A DNA stretch of 64,000 bases from Pseudomonas tremae (GTDB taxonomy: Bacteria; Pseudomonadota; Gammaproteobacteria; Pseudomonadales; Pseudomonadaceae). Under the pieces are notes generated by a model that made no database searches, had not been told where the DNA came from, and was given only the letters and a program-made list of their open reading frames with translations. The stretch lies in assembly GCF_001401155.1 (NCBI RefSeq), contig NZ_LJRO01000090.1:289468-353467 (forward strand), read 5' to 3'. How positions within the stretch are numbered: the stretch's first letter is position 1; every line of letters starts with the position of its first letter. Positions 46,490-55,648 of this stretch are shown here, piece by piece. A program made the translations under genes and the position numbers.

Positions 46490-47686
46490 ATGAAAACCGT
46501 ACCTCCCGTTCACCGCATCGCGCTGTTGTTCAACGGCAGCAAGATCTATGACCGCGGCATTATCAGTGGCATTGGCAATTACCTCAGCAGCACCCGCGTG
46601 TCCTGGGACCTGTTTCTAGAGGAAGACTTTCTGTGTCGCCTGAAAGGCATCGAGCGCTGGCAGGGCGACGGGATCATTGCCGACTTCGACGATCCGCTGA
46701 TCGGCGAAGCGCTGGCCGGGATCAGGTTGCCGGTGGTGGCGGTCGGCGGTTCCTATCAGGATGAGCGTGCTTACCCGAAGGGCATTCCTTATGTCGCTAC
46801 CGATAACCACGCGCTGATCAAGGCCGCCTACGAACACTTGATCGAGGCCGGGCTCACCCGTTTTGCCTGCTTCAGCCTGCCTGAGGCGCAGGCCAACCGC
46901 TGGGCACAGGAGCGAGAAAAAGCATTTCGCCGATTGTTGCAGCGCGACGGTCTGCATGCAGAGGTCTATCGCGGCATGGGCACCAGCGCGCCGCTCTGGG
47001 ACAGTGCCGTGGAACAGCAGATTGCCTGGCTGCAAAGCCTGCCGAAACCCATTGGGATCATCGCTGTGACCGACGCTCGTGCGCGGCAATTGCTGCAGGC
47101 GTGCCTGACGGCCGGGATTGCCGTGCCCGAGCAAGTGGCCTTGATCGGCATCGACAACGATCCACTGACCCGGACCCTGACTCGGGTGCCGTTGAGCTCG
47201 GTGATTCAAGGCACCGAGACCATGGGAAGAACCGCCGCGCGCTTGCTCCACCAGATGCTGCACGGTATGCCTGCCACCGGAACGCAAATTCTGATACCCC
47301 CGGAGGCGATCAATGTGCAGGCCTCAAGCCTGCATCAACCGCTAGGCAATCCCTACGTGATGCAGGCGCTGTTGTTCATACGTCAATACGCATGCCAAGG
47401 CATCAAGACAGCGCAGGTGGCTGCCTATGTAGGCGTGTCGCGCTCATCGCTGGAGTCGCACTTTCGCAAGGTGAGGGGTTGCAGCGTGCATGACGAAATT
47501 CTGCGCTTCAAACTGGCTGCCGCTGCCAGCGGGCTGGAAAAAACCGATTCGGCGATTGCAGAGATTGCCCGTAATTGCGGCTTCAAGTCAGCGCAGTACC
47601 TGCATACGGTATTTCGCCGCGAGTTTGGCTGTACGCCGCGAGAATATCAGCAGGGCGGCAGCGATAACGCTGCCTTGGTCAACTGA
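46490..47686 (+). CDS. xylR: xylose operon activator XylR (LacI-like sensor with AraC DNA-binding domain)
   Basis: 398 residues: a periplasmic-binding-type sensor (residues about 8-275) and two AraC helix-turn-helix motifs at about 290-390 (QGIKTAQVAAYVGVSRSSLE, then AIAEIARNCGFKSAQYLHTV). XylR of Escherichia coli has the same order and length. Xylose binding activates the divergent xylA promoter in the 168-base gap between them. Confidence 0.93.
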   Translation: MKTVPPVHRIALLFNGSKIYDRGIISGIGNYLSSTRVSWDLFLEEDFLCRLKGIERWQGDGIIADFDDPLIGEALAGIRLPVVAVGGSYQDERAYPKGIPYVATDNHALIKAAYEHLIEAGLTRFACFSLPEAQANRWAQEREKAFRRLLQRDGLHAEVYRGMGTSAPLWDSAVEQQIAWLQSLPKPIGIIAVTDARARQLLQACLTAGIAVPEQVALIGIDNDPLTRTLTRVPLSSVIQGTETMGRTAARLLHQMLHGMPATGTQILIPPEAINVQASSLHQPLGNPYVMQALLFIRQYACQGIKTAQVAAYVGVSRSSLESHFRKVRGCSVHDEILRFKLAAAASGLEKTDSAIAEIARNCGFKSAQYLHTVFRREFGCTPREYQQGGSDNAALVN

Positions 47687-47696
47687 GCTGCAACGA

Positions 47697-48464
47697 CTAG
47701 TCGGCGATGATCCGTATCGTCCAGAAGTCCGAGGACAGATTCGGGTCCATAAGGTAGCCGTACGGCATGGTGAAATATCCTTCCATGCCCCAGGAGACGC
47801 CCCAGGAGTTACGTAGCAGGAAGCGCTGGTGTGCATCGTCGTAACCCACTACCAGAACACAATGACCACCGAGCATTTTTTCATCGTGTGCGGGCATGGG
47901 TGCATGCCCTGTCTCGGCGACTTTCTTTTTTTCAAAGCTTTCGTACACGCTGAACCCGATTACGAATGGATAGCCGGACGCCAGGCAGCCCTTCATCTGA
48001 TTAAGGTGTTGCGCAACTTTCTGGTAGGACACGGCTTTATACTTTTTGGCGTCCTTGTAACAGGCGGGCGGCGGCTTTACCGCGAACTTGGCGATATCGT
48101 AAGGCCACTCCTTCTCGGGACAGTCACCCAGGGTCGCAACCGCTTTTATTCCATCCCGGATCATCGCGCCGCTGTCTGAACTCACGCTGTGTTCAATGAC
48201 GCGTTCGTTGTAGTAGATAAATAAACGCGACGGTATGAACGCCGGTTTCAGTTTCTGCTTCATACGGTCAAACTGAATGGCGGCTGCAATTCCATTCGCT
48301 GTGCAGCTGCCGAGTTGTCCCTGATCGTAAACGGGAGGGCAATGCTTTCTCAGGTCAATCGAGCGCGGAAGTGTTGTCAACGCAGCCACGGGCGCGGCAT
48401 ACAAATGGTCGCGATGATCCGGCAGGTCGCGAATCCAGCCATATTGCTTTACGGTGTAAGTCAT
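47697..48464 (-). CDS. papain-family (C1) cysteine peptidase without pro-region
   Basis: 255 residues from ATG 48464 (AAGGAAA ribosome site). The papain active site is complete: QGQLGSCTANGIAAA with C54 and the oxyanion glutamine before it, H201 in GGHCVLVVGYDD and N219 in LLRNSWGVSWGMEGYF. No signal peptide or inhibitory pro-domain is seen, unlike most C1 enzymes, so it is cytoplasmic or exported by another route. It ends 10 bases from xylR, convergent. The substrate is unknown. Single, unlinked copies occur in plant-associated bacteria. Confidence 0.85.
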   Translation of the reverse strand: MTYTVKQYGWIRDLPDHRDHLYAAPVAALTTLPRSIDLRKHCPPVYDQGQLGSCTANGIAAAIQFDRMKQKLKPAFIPSRLFIYYNERVIEHSVSSDSGAMIRDGIKAVATLGDCPEKEWPYDIAKFAVKPPPACYKDAKKYKAVSYQKVAQHLNQMKGCLASGYPFVIGFSVYESFEKKKVAETGHAPMPAHDEKMLGGHCVLVVGYDDAHQRFLLRNSWGVSWGMEGYFTMPYGYLMDPNLSSDFWTIRIIAD

Positions 48465-48714
48465 CGTGTTTTCCTTGCAAAAGGGACTGCCTGACAGGCA
48501 CCAGATCAATTGAGTTGCTCATGATGCCTGGCGCCATGTAAGCAGTTTCCCCAATGGCAAGGGATGAAGATGTTTTTAATGCTTAGTTGGCTAAATATCG
48601 CGGACAGAGAGCCATCTTGCCCGAACCGGCAGCCGTTGCGCCTCGGAAAGCAGCATGGGCTCAGGCGCTTGCCGGGACAGACTTAAAGATGGCCCACTGT
48701 TTCACGACTTGTCA

Positions 48715-49143
48715 TCAATTCCCGGCAAAAAAGCTCAACCCTTTGCCAATCGCGCATTCATAACTCACCACTTTGCCCACCGGTTCATAAGCCGGAACGC
48801 TCAGCGTCGTCATGCTGAAGCTCGCCTTACCGTCAGGGCGCACCTGATAACGAATGAATTGCTGGATAGGCTTGTTATCGCGGCTAATGGTGAAGTGCGT
48901 GTCGGAGAAGGCCAGGGTTCCGTCCCCGGTAATGAGGTAGGTATCTATGCGTTTGCCGCCTTTGGTCTTTGACGGCTCTGCGCCTTCGACCGAGGATTTG
49001 CATTGCCCCAGATCGATCGCCACGGCCACCGATTTGCCGGTATTCAGGGCCTGGGTAAGGGCAGGGTAGTTGACCAGGGCATCACTTGCGTGGGCAAGAA
49101 CTGGCAGGGACAGAACAAGCAGTGCAGCACAGTAACGTTTCAT
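48715..49143 (-). CDS. VirK-family secreted protein
   Basis: 142 residues from ATG 49143 with a Sec signal (MKRYCAALLVLSLPVLAHAS). The mature part (LVNYPALTQALNTGKSVAVA, then LGQCKSSV and FSDTHFTIS) resembles the VirK family named from Agrobacterium. Its biochemical function is not known. It stands alone between the cysteine peptidase and a divergent ABC operon. The two cysteines of the mature part may form a disulfide. Confidence 0.75.
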   Translation of the reverse strand: MKRYCAALLVLSLPVLAHASDALVNYPALTQALNTGKSVAVAIDLGQCKSSVEGAEPSKTKGGKRIDTYLITGDGTLAFSDTHFTISRDNKPIQQFIRYQVRPDGKASFSMTTLSVPAYEPVGKVVSYECAIGKGLSFFAGN

Positions 49144-49446
49144 GGCTTCTCCAGTAAGGCAGACGGGCCTGATACAGCCAGTCATGTCCGGGGGGTTAAA
49201 AAACAGCGAAAACCCTAGCACAGGCTGCTTTTAAAGTGGGCCTCGATTCGCTGTTGGCCAGGCAACAGCGAATCGGCAATCTGTGTTCCAACGCCGCCGG
49301 ACGACGCCTGCCACTGAGCTGAAGACAATACGCAGCAACGGCAGGAACGCGCCTGCCGCCAAGGCTGGCAGGCGGCTTCAGATGTTTGGGCACGACCTGT
49401 GCACTGCTGAACAGGAATGTTTTCCTGAGCCAGCGGAGCTACCCGA

Positions 49447-50451
49447 ATGCCTGATGCCGTCCCGACTTTCAAATCGATTCGATTGCCTGCCGTATGGCGC
49501 GCCCTTGCGCTGACCCTGATTGCTGCCAGTCTTGCTGCAACGGCCCGCGCCGACGACAGCGACGTGCCCTCACTGGCGGGCAAACGCATTGCTATCAGCA
49601 TGACCGGCACCAGTCACTATTTCGATATCAAGACCTTTCAGGCCCAGGTCGATGAGGTCAAGCGTTTGGGGGGCACGCCGATCACCCTCGACGCCGGTCG
49701 CAACGACAAGAACCTGGTCAATCAACTGCAAACCGTGGTCACGCAAAAGCCCGATGCCGTTATCCAGACTCTGGGCACGCTCAGCGTGATCGATCCTTGG
49801 CTCAAGCGCATCAGCAAGGCGGGCATTCCGTTGTTCACCATTGATGCGCCATCGCAGTACAGCCTCAATAACACCACTTCCGACAACATGGCGACGGGCA
49901 AGGCGCTGGCCGGGCAACTGATTAAAGATGCAGGCGGAAAGGGCAATGTGCTGGTGTTCAACGGTTTTTATGGCGTGCCGGTCTGCGCCATCCGCTACGA
50001 CCAACTCAAGCTGGCACTCAAAGACCAGCCTGAAATGAACATCATCGAGCCCGAGTTGCGTGATGTGATCCCCAATACCGTCCAGGACGCCTATTCACAG
50101 GTGTCGGCACTGCTCAATAAGTACCCCAAAGGCAGCATATCGGCCATCTGGGCCGCTTGGGACATTCCGCAGTTGGGTGCCAGCAAGGCGCTGGTCGATG
50201 CAGGGCGAACCGAGATCAAGACCTACGGTGTAGATGGCACCCCGGAAGTGCTGGAGCTGATGCGCCGTGAAGACTCGCCGATAGGGGCCGTGGTTGCACA
50301 GCAACCGGTACTGATCGGCAAGACTGCTGTGCAGAACGTCGCCCGCTACCTTGCCGGGCAGCGCGATTTGCCCAAGGAAACCCAGGTGCCGACGCTCCTG
50401 ACCACTGCCGCCAACCTGCCAGAAGTGCAAAAGCTTCGGGGCGATAACTGA
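49447..50451 (+). CDS. periplasmic sugar-type binding protein of a ribose-class ABC importer
   Basis: 334 residues with a long N-region before the signal core (VWRALALTLIAASLAATARA). The mature part has the Peripla_BP_4 fold (RIAISMTGTSHYFDIKTFQAQ is the start, cited in pieces). It heads an operon with one double ATPase and two permeases. The ligand need not be a sugar: a sulfur-scavenging gene block lies immediately beyond the operon. The start is not certain; a shorter start is possible but lacks a better ribosome site. Confidence 0.85.
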   Translation: MPDAVPTFKSIRLPAVWRALALTLIAASLAATARADDSDVPSLAGKRIAISMTGTSHYFDIKTFQAQVDEVKRLGGTPITLDAGRNDKNLVNQLQTVVTQKPDAVIQTLGTLSVIDPWLKRISKAGIPLFTIDAPSQYSLNNTTSDNMATGKALAGQLIKDAGGKGNVLVFNGFYGVPVCAIRYDQLKLALKDQPEMNIIEPELRDVIPNTVQDAYSQVSALLNKYPKGSISAIWAAWDIPQLGASKALVDAGRTEIKTYGVDGTPEVLELMRREDSPIGAVVAQQPVLIGKTAVQNVARYLAGQRDLPKETQVPTLLTTAANLPEVQKLRGDN

Positions 50452-50466
50452 AGCGGGAGATTGATC

Positions 50467-52050
50467 ATGGTTTCAGCGATGGCTCAGCCAGCAGATGTGC
50501 CTGCCTTGCACCTGAAGGGCATCAGCAAACGCTTCGGCGCCACCCAGGCGCTGGATGGCGTCAACTTGCGGGTGGAGGCCGGGACGATTCATGGGCTGGT
50601 AGGCGAAAACGGCGCAGGCAAATCGACGCTGATCAAAGTGCTGGCCGGTATTCATCGTGCAGATGCGGGGAGCCTGAGCATCCTCGGCCAGCCATTCGAG
50701 GCTGTCACACCAGGCCAGGTCGAGTCGATGGGCGTGCATTTCATCCATCAGGAGCGGCTGCTGCCAGGCAGCTTCACGGTCGGAGAAGCATTGTTTTTCG
50801 GTCAGGAAGTAAAGCGTGGCCTGTTTGTCGACCGACGCGCTCAGGATCGCGAAGCGGCCAGGCTGCTGGATGACTACTTCGCCATGCGCCTGCCAGCCGG
50901 GGCGTTGATACGCGATCTGGACAGTGCCCAGCGGCAGATTTTGCAGATCACCCGGGCACTGCTGGCCAGGCCAAGGGTACTGGTGTTCGACGAACCGAGC
51001 GTTTCGCTGGTCAAGCGTGAAGTGGACCGGTTGCTGGCCATCGTGCGGCGCTTGCGCAATGAAGGCCTGACCATTGTGTACATCTCGCATTACCTCCAGG
51101 AAATCGAATCGCTGTGTGACCAGGTTACGGTTTTGCGCAACGGTCGCGATGTGGCAGTGGTCGATCCCGCAACCACCAGCACTGCGCAGATTGCCCGGCT
51201 GATGGTCAATCGTGAGGTAGGTGAGCAGTACATTCGCGCGAAGGCCGTGCCCGGCGAGAACGTCTTGCAACTTCGCGGTTTGGGGGCAGGGCGTTATTAC
51301 GATGGCATTGATCTCAGTGTGCGGCGCGGTGAAGTGCTCGGCCTGACAGGACTGGTGGGTTCAGGCGCAAAAGAACTGCTCAAAAGCCTGTTCGGACTGC
51401 TCAAGCCTGACCGCGGCGAGTTGCTTTTGAACAATCAGCCCTTGCGCCTGAAGTCGCCTCGTGACGCGGTGCGCAACGGCATCGCGCTGGTCCCCGAAGA
51501 GCGCCGGACGCATGGCGTGGCTCCGGCGCTTTCGGTGCTGGAAAACGTGACCTTGGCCAGCCTGGGACGATTCAGCCGCTGGGGGCTGCTCGACACTCAT
51601 GCTCAGTTTCGGGAAAGCCAGCGTTTGATCGGTGAGCTGGCGATCAAGACCCCCGGCAGCGATGCCGCTGTTCATCTGCTTAGCGGCGGCAACCAGCAAA
51701 AGGTCGCCCTGGCCAAGTGGTTGAGTCGACATTCCTCTTTATATCTGCTGGACGAGCCCAGCGTAGGTGTCGATATCGGCGCGAAAGTCGAGATATATCG
51801 ACTGATAGCGCGGCTGGCCGAGGCCGGTGCGGCGGTAGTTGTGTTGTCGTCGGACCTGCCCGAACTGATCGGTATCACCCAGCGCATTGTGGTCCTGCAC
51901 CGCGGACGAATTGCAGGCGAATTCGAGTCGCACGCCACTGACAGCGATGAGTTACTGGCCTGTGCCACCAATGCCAGTGAGCGGCCCGCGCCTTTCAAAT
52001 CAGTGCATTTCGAACCAGTGCTCAAGGAGGCTGACAATGTCGACGCATGA
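50467..52050 (+). CDS. ribose-class ABC importer ATPase (two ABC domains)
   Basis: 527 residues from ATG 50467 (GCGGGAG ribosome site). Domain 1 has [31 protein letters not shown] and VLVFDEPSVSLVK; the usual signature SxGxxQ is weakened to SAQRQ. Domain 2 has [28 protein letters not shown] and LYLLDEPSVGVD. It resembles RbsA/MglA. It overlaps the following permease gene by 14 bases. Confidence 0.88.
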   Translation: MVSAMAQPADVPALHLKGISKRFGATQALDGVNLRVEAGTIHGLVGENGAGKSTLIKVLAGIHRADAGSLSILGQPFEAVTPGQVESMGVHFIHQERLLPGSFTVGEALFFGQEVKRGLFVDRRAQDREAARLLDDYFAMRLPAGALIRDLDSAQRQILQITRALLARPRVLVFDEPSVSLVKREVDRLLAIVRRLRNEGLTIVYISHYLQEIESLCDQVTVLRNGRDVAVVDPATTSTAQIARLMVNREVGEQYIRAKAVPGENVLQLRGLGAGRYYDGIDLSVRRGEVLGLTGLVGSGAKELLKSLFGLLKPDRGELLLNNQPLRLKSPRDAVRNGIALVPEERRTHGVAPALSVLENVTLASLGRFSRWGLLDTHAQFRESQRLIGELAIKTPGSDAAVHLLSGGNQQKVALAKWLSRHSSLYLLDEPSVGVDIGAKVEIYRLIARLAEAGAAVVVLSSDLPELIGITQRIVVLHRGRIAGEFESHATDSDELLACATNASERPAPFKSVHFEPVLKEADNVDA

Positions 52051-53041
52051 GGTGATCGCCAACCTGGACGTTGATCTTCCGCAACACCTGCTGGTGAGGA
52101 TGGCGCAGCGCGGATCTGTGCTGGTATTTCTGGCGATTCTGTTGGCATTTGCCGTCAGTGCGCCTAACTTTCTCAGTGCCGGCAACATAAGCAACGTGTT
52201 CGCCCAGTCTGCCGTGTTGGGCATTCTGGCCTTGGGCCTGACCTGCGTAGTGATCGGTGGCGGGTCCAACGTGGTCAGCGGTGGGCTCGACCTGTCGCTG
52301 GCGGCCAATCTCGGTCTGTGTGCTGCCGTTTACAGCAGCTTGAACAATGCCGGGGTCGAAGCCTGGCAATCGATGTCCCTGACGTTTGGCTGCGGCTTGC
52401 TGGTCGGCGCGTTCAATGGCCTGGCAGTGGTGCTGTTGCGCCTGCCGCCGCTGCTGGCGACCCTCGCCAGCATGAACCTGATCGCCGGGCTGGAACTGGT
52501 ACTCACGCAGAACACCGTGCTGGCCACCGATTCCGTGCTGCTGGACGGCCTGGCGTCGGGTGTCTGGCTGGGCGTGCCTGCGCTCGCATGGGTGCTGCTC
52601 GGTGTCGCGGGGTTGTTGTGGCTGCTTATTCAGCACAGCGTGTTCGGCCTGCGTCTGTATGCCATCGGCGAGTACCCGCAAGCAGCAAAAGCTGCAGGCT
52701 TAAGCCTGCAACGTTATGTGTTCGCCAGCTACCTGATTGCCGGCGGCTGCGCGGCCATTGCTGCGTTTTGCTCGGCGGCGTATTTCAGCGGCAGTACCAC
52801 CGGTTCAGGCGACATGCTGCTGTCGGTGGTGGCCATTGCATTCCTCGGGGTGGTGTTCTCGCGTCGCTTGACCGCAAACATCCCCGGCACCTTGCTGGCT
52901 ACGCTACTGCTGGGCTTTCTGATCAACGGTTTTCAGTTGCTGAACATTTCCAGCTTCTGGGTCAACGGCGTGCAAGGCGTGTTGATTCTGATGGTGGTGG
53001 CGTTTTCCGGTGTGCTTGCCCGACAGGAAGGTGAATCATGA
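52037..53041 (+). CDS. ribose-class ABC importer permease 1
   Basis: 334 residues from ATG 52037 (AAGGAGG ribosome site inside the ATPase gene). About eight hydrophobic helices, with the family stretch SAGNISNVFAQSAVLGILAL and GGLDLSLAANLGLCAAVY. Its stop overlaps the second permease start (ATGA). Two permease genes imply a heterodimeric channel. Confidence 0.88.
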   Translation: MSTHEVIANLDVDLPQHLLVRMAQRGSVLVFLAILLAFAVSAPNFLSAGNISNVFAQSAVLGILALGLTCVVIGGGSNVVSGGLDLSLAANLGLCAAVYSSLNNAGVEAWQSMSLTFGCGLLVGAFNGLAVVLLRLPPLLATLASMNLIAGLELVLTQNTVLATDSVLLDGLASGVWLGVPALAWVLLGVAGLLWLLIQHSVFGLRLYAIGEYPQAAKAAGLSLQRYVFASYLIAGGCAAIAAFCSAAYFSGSTTGSGDMLLSVVAIAFLGVVFSRRLTANIPGTLLATLLLGFLINGFQLLNISSFWVNGVQGVLILMVVAFSGVLARQEGES

Positions 53042-54024
53042 GTGCGTTGACCCTGAACACCCCTTCGGCGGCGGTAAAAGTGTTGCCGCGCCTGTTGCCA
53101 GCGGTTCTGCCGCTGCTGGTACTGATCATCCTGCTGTTTTTTGCCGTCAATGCGCCGGGCTTTCTGAGCTGGGGCAACCTGTCGAGTCTGGTTCTGAACA
53201 ATTTCGTATTGCTGGCCATCGTCGCAATCGGGATGACCTGGGCGGTGGCCGCAGGGGGGATTGATCTGTCGGTAGGTACAGCACTGGATTTTGCCAGCCT
53301 CGGTTTTGTGGTGACACTCAACGCCGGTTATGGTCTGGGTGCTTGCGTCGTAGTTGCCTTGCTCGCAGGGGGGGCGGCAGGCGCATTCAATGCGTTGCTG
53401 ATTGCCGGGCTGCGCATTTCGCCGTTTCTGGCGACGCTGGGCACCTTGTTCATCGGTACCAGCGTGCAGCAACTGCTGTCTGACGGCGGCCAGCCGATCT
53501 ACATCGCTCAAGGTGTGCTGCCGGGTGTCAGCAGTGTGTCGATTCTGGGCGTGCCGTTGCCATTGGTGGTCATGGCGCTGCTGGCCAGTGTGTACGGCCT
53601 GGTGCTGGCTCGCGGGCGTCTGGGCCGCGAAATTCTTGCCGTGGGCACGCAGCCGCAACTGGCTTATTACTCTGGCCTGCCCACCCGGCGTATCGCTGCG
53701 TTGGTGTTTATCGGCAGTGCTCTGGCCTGTTCTGTAGCGGGCATTCTGCTCAGTTCCACGGTAAATGCCTACGTGCCGATGTCTGGCAACGCCTACCTGA
53801 TCAATGCGATAGGTGCCGTGTTTATCGGCACCACCCTTAGTCGTCAGGGACGACCTAACATCGCAGGCACGCTGTTGGGCGTGCTGCTCATCAATGTCAT
53901 CGCCAATGGGTTGTTACTGATCGGCTGGAACTTCTATTGGCAGCAGGTCGCGACTGGCGCTTTGATCTTCGCGGTACTGGCGTTCAGCTTTGCCAGTCGC
54001 CATCTGCTGCGCAATGTCCTTTAG
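53038..54024 (+). CDS. ribose-class ABC importer permease 2
   Basis: 328 residues with about eight helices; GMTWAVAAGGIDLSVGTALD is the recognisable BPD_transp_2 motif. It ends 11 bases before the convergent DszC-type gene, with no room for an ordinary terminator between them. It completes the importer. Confidence 0.88.
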   Translation: MSALTLNTPSAAVKVLPRLLPAVLPLLVLIILLFFAVNAPGFLSWGNLSSLVLNNFVLLAIVAIGMTWAVAAGGIDLSVGTALDFASLGFVVTLNAGYGLGACVVVALLAGGAAGAFNALLIAGLRISPFLATLGTLFIGTSVQQLLSDGGQPIYIAQGVLPGVSSVSILGVPLPLVVMALLASVYGLVLARGRLGREILAVGTQPQLAYYSGLPTRRIAALVFIGSALACSVAGILLSSTVNAYVPMSGNAYLINAIGAVFIGTTLSRQGRPNIAGTLLGVLLINVIANGLLLIGWNFYWQQVATGALIFAVLAFSFASRHLLRNVL

Positions 54025-54035
54025 GGCGGGGCGCC

Positions 54036-55274
54036 TCAAGCGTTGCCGGTGCCGGTGCCGATCTGCCACACAAAAGGCGGCTCGGTGCCGTTGATGCGCC
54101 AGTCGCCGACAATGCGCGCCTTGTAGATCAGCGGGTTGTGCGATGCCGCTGTGCGCGCATTGCGCCAGTGGCGATCCAGTGATTTGTCGATACTGACGCC
54201 CGAGGCGCCCAATGCGTTGAACAGCTCGGTGGCAGAACGCAGCACCAGTTCCGAGACGATTACTTGCGCCTTGGCGGTCTCGATTTCGGCGGCAATGTTG
54301 GCGTCTTTCTCCTGTTGCGGGTCGTTGCCGAAGCGTGCCACATACGCACGCTGCAAAGGCTCGGCGGAGCATAACGTTGCGGCCTCGGCGGCGTATACCT
54401 GGGCTGCGATCTGACCGACCACCTGCTGCACCTGTGAATCCTGGCTGACGCTGCCCGCATTGCCGTGGCTGAAGATGCGTTTGCGATCGCGCACCTCTTG
54501 AGCGATATCGCGTTCGACTGCCCGGCCAATGCCTGCCAGCACTGCCAGCAGCACCAATTGATAAAAGGCCGTCTGATATTTGAAGCGTTCCTCGAACGGA
54601 ATCACGTGGGCCGCAGGCAACGGCACATTGTCGTACACCGAGGTGCCGCTGCCGGTGGTGCGTTGACCGAACCCGTCCCAGTCATCGCTGTGGCGTACAC
54701 CCGCATGCCTGGCATCCACCACGGCGATCACATCGGCGCCGGTATCAGCACGCTGGGCGTAGACGTCGATCCAGTCGGCGAAGATGCTGCCGGTGCTGTA
54801 GAACTTGCTGCCGTTGAGCACGAAACCGCCAGGCCGGGGGCTGACCTTGGTGATTACGTCGCCGATCTTTACCGCGCCTATCTCGGTCCAGCCATTGCCC
54901 ACCAGATCACCCGCTACAAAACGCGCGAACCAGGTGTCGCGTTCTGCACCTGGCGGCGCATTCAGCCGGTCTTCGACAAAAGCGAAATGCGCCCGTAAAG
55001 CTTGCGGGATGTTCGAGTCGGCCTCGGCCAGCTCTATCAAGAGTTGAAACAGCTGGCCGACCGAGGCGCCAGCGCCGCCGTACTCTACGGGTACACGCAC
55101 GGCACCGAAACCTGCCTTCTTTAGCCAGGCTATCGGTTCATAGGGTAGGGCGCGGGCTTTTTCACGCTCTACGGCGCCAGCGCTGATCTCCCTGAAGATT
55201 GGCCGGAAACGATTTGCCAGCTTTTCATAATCGGTGCCCAGCGACAGTGGGTTTGAACGGGTTGATTGCGTCAT
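54036..55274 (-). CDS. DszC/SfnB-type flavin-dependent monooxygenase (acyl-CoA dehydrogenase fold)
   Basis: 412 residues. The acyl-CoA dehydrogenase fold is clear: LKKAGFGAVRVPVEYGGAGA near residue 50, then YSTGSIFADWIDVYA and WDGFGQRTTGSGTSVYDNVP in the middle. The C-terminal helical domain ends RIVGDWRINGTEPPF. Members use reduced flavin and oxygen to attack sulfur compounds such as dibenzothiophene or dimethyl sulfone derivatives. It is divergent from a second such gene at 55649, with a palindrome-bearing gap between. Confidence 0.82.
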   Translation of the reverse strand: MTQSTRSNPLSLGTDYEKLANRFRPIFREISAGAVEREKARALPYEPIAWLKKAGFGAVRVPVEYGGAGASVGQLFQLLIELAEADSNIPQALRAHFAFVEDRLNAPPGAERDTWFARFVAGDLVGNGWTEIGAVKIGDVITKVSPRPGGFVLNGSKFYSTGSIFADWIDVYAQRADTGADVIAVVDARHAGVRHSDDWDGFGQRTTGSGTSVYDNVPLPAAHVIPFEERFKYQTAFYQLVLLAVLAGIGRAVERDIAQEVRDRKRIFSHGNAGSVSQDSQVQQVVGQIAAQVYAAEAATLCSAEPLQRAYVARFGNDPQQEKDANIAAEIETAKAQVIVSELVLRSATELFNALGASGVSIDKSLDRHWRNARTAASHNPLIYKARIVGDWRINGTEPPFVWQIGTGTGNA

Positions 55275-55648
55275 GAGGTGCTCCTGAGCATGAACTGACC
55301 GGCACTCGGCCGGTGAATGGGTCGTTCAGCTCAGTGCACGCTTTATGCCTGAATTTAACTGTATGAATTTTATGAATATTTTATTTTTGGGCAGGCCTAC
55401 TTGTTGCGCGTGCAACAGCTGCGCAACAGCCTGTCAGCAAACCGCACATTCACTACTGCGCTCTTCAAATCACTGTTCAACCAGCAACAGCGTTTGGGCA
55501 TTTTGTGCGCTGCACTGCCTTCAATTATCAGGTCGATCAAGCAACTTATTGTTTTAAAAGATAAATATTTTAGGCATGAGCTGTGCAATGACTAAGGCTA
55601 CGTGTGTTAAGCGTTATCAACCGGTCGTCAACGATCAGGAGCCTGTTC
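55275..55648. other. divergent regulatory gap between the two DszC/SfnB-type genes
   Basis: 374 bases without a convincing gene; the short ORFs crossing it lack ribosome sites. It holds a palindrome at 55403-55427 and an AT-rich segment near 55370-55390. It must carry both promoters; no clear sigma-54 -24/-12 element was found by eye. Confidence 0.5.
55403..55427. promoter_or_regulatory. interrupted palindrome GTTGCGC-N11-GCGCAAC
   Basis: Seven-base perfect arms with an 11-base spacer, 130 bases before one divergent gene and 220 before the other. It is a candidate operator for a sulfur-response regulator; the regulator itself is not in the window. Confidence 0.35.

Noticed and set aside
55345..55595. 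Small ORFs in the gap between the divergent sulfur genes
   Set aside because: They lack ribosome sites, overlap a palindrome and AT-rich promoter-like sequence, and resemble no protein family.
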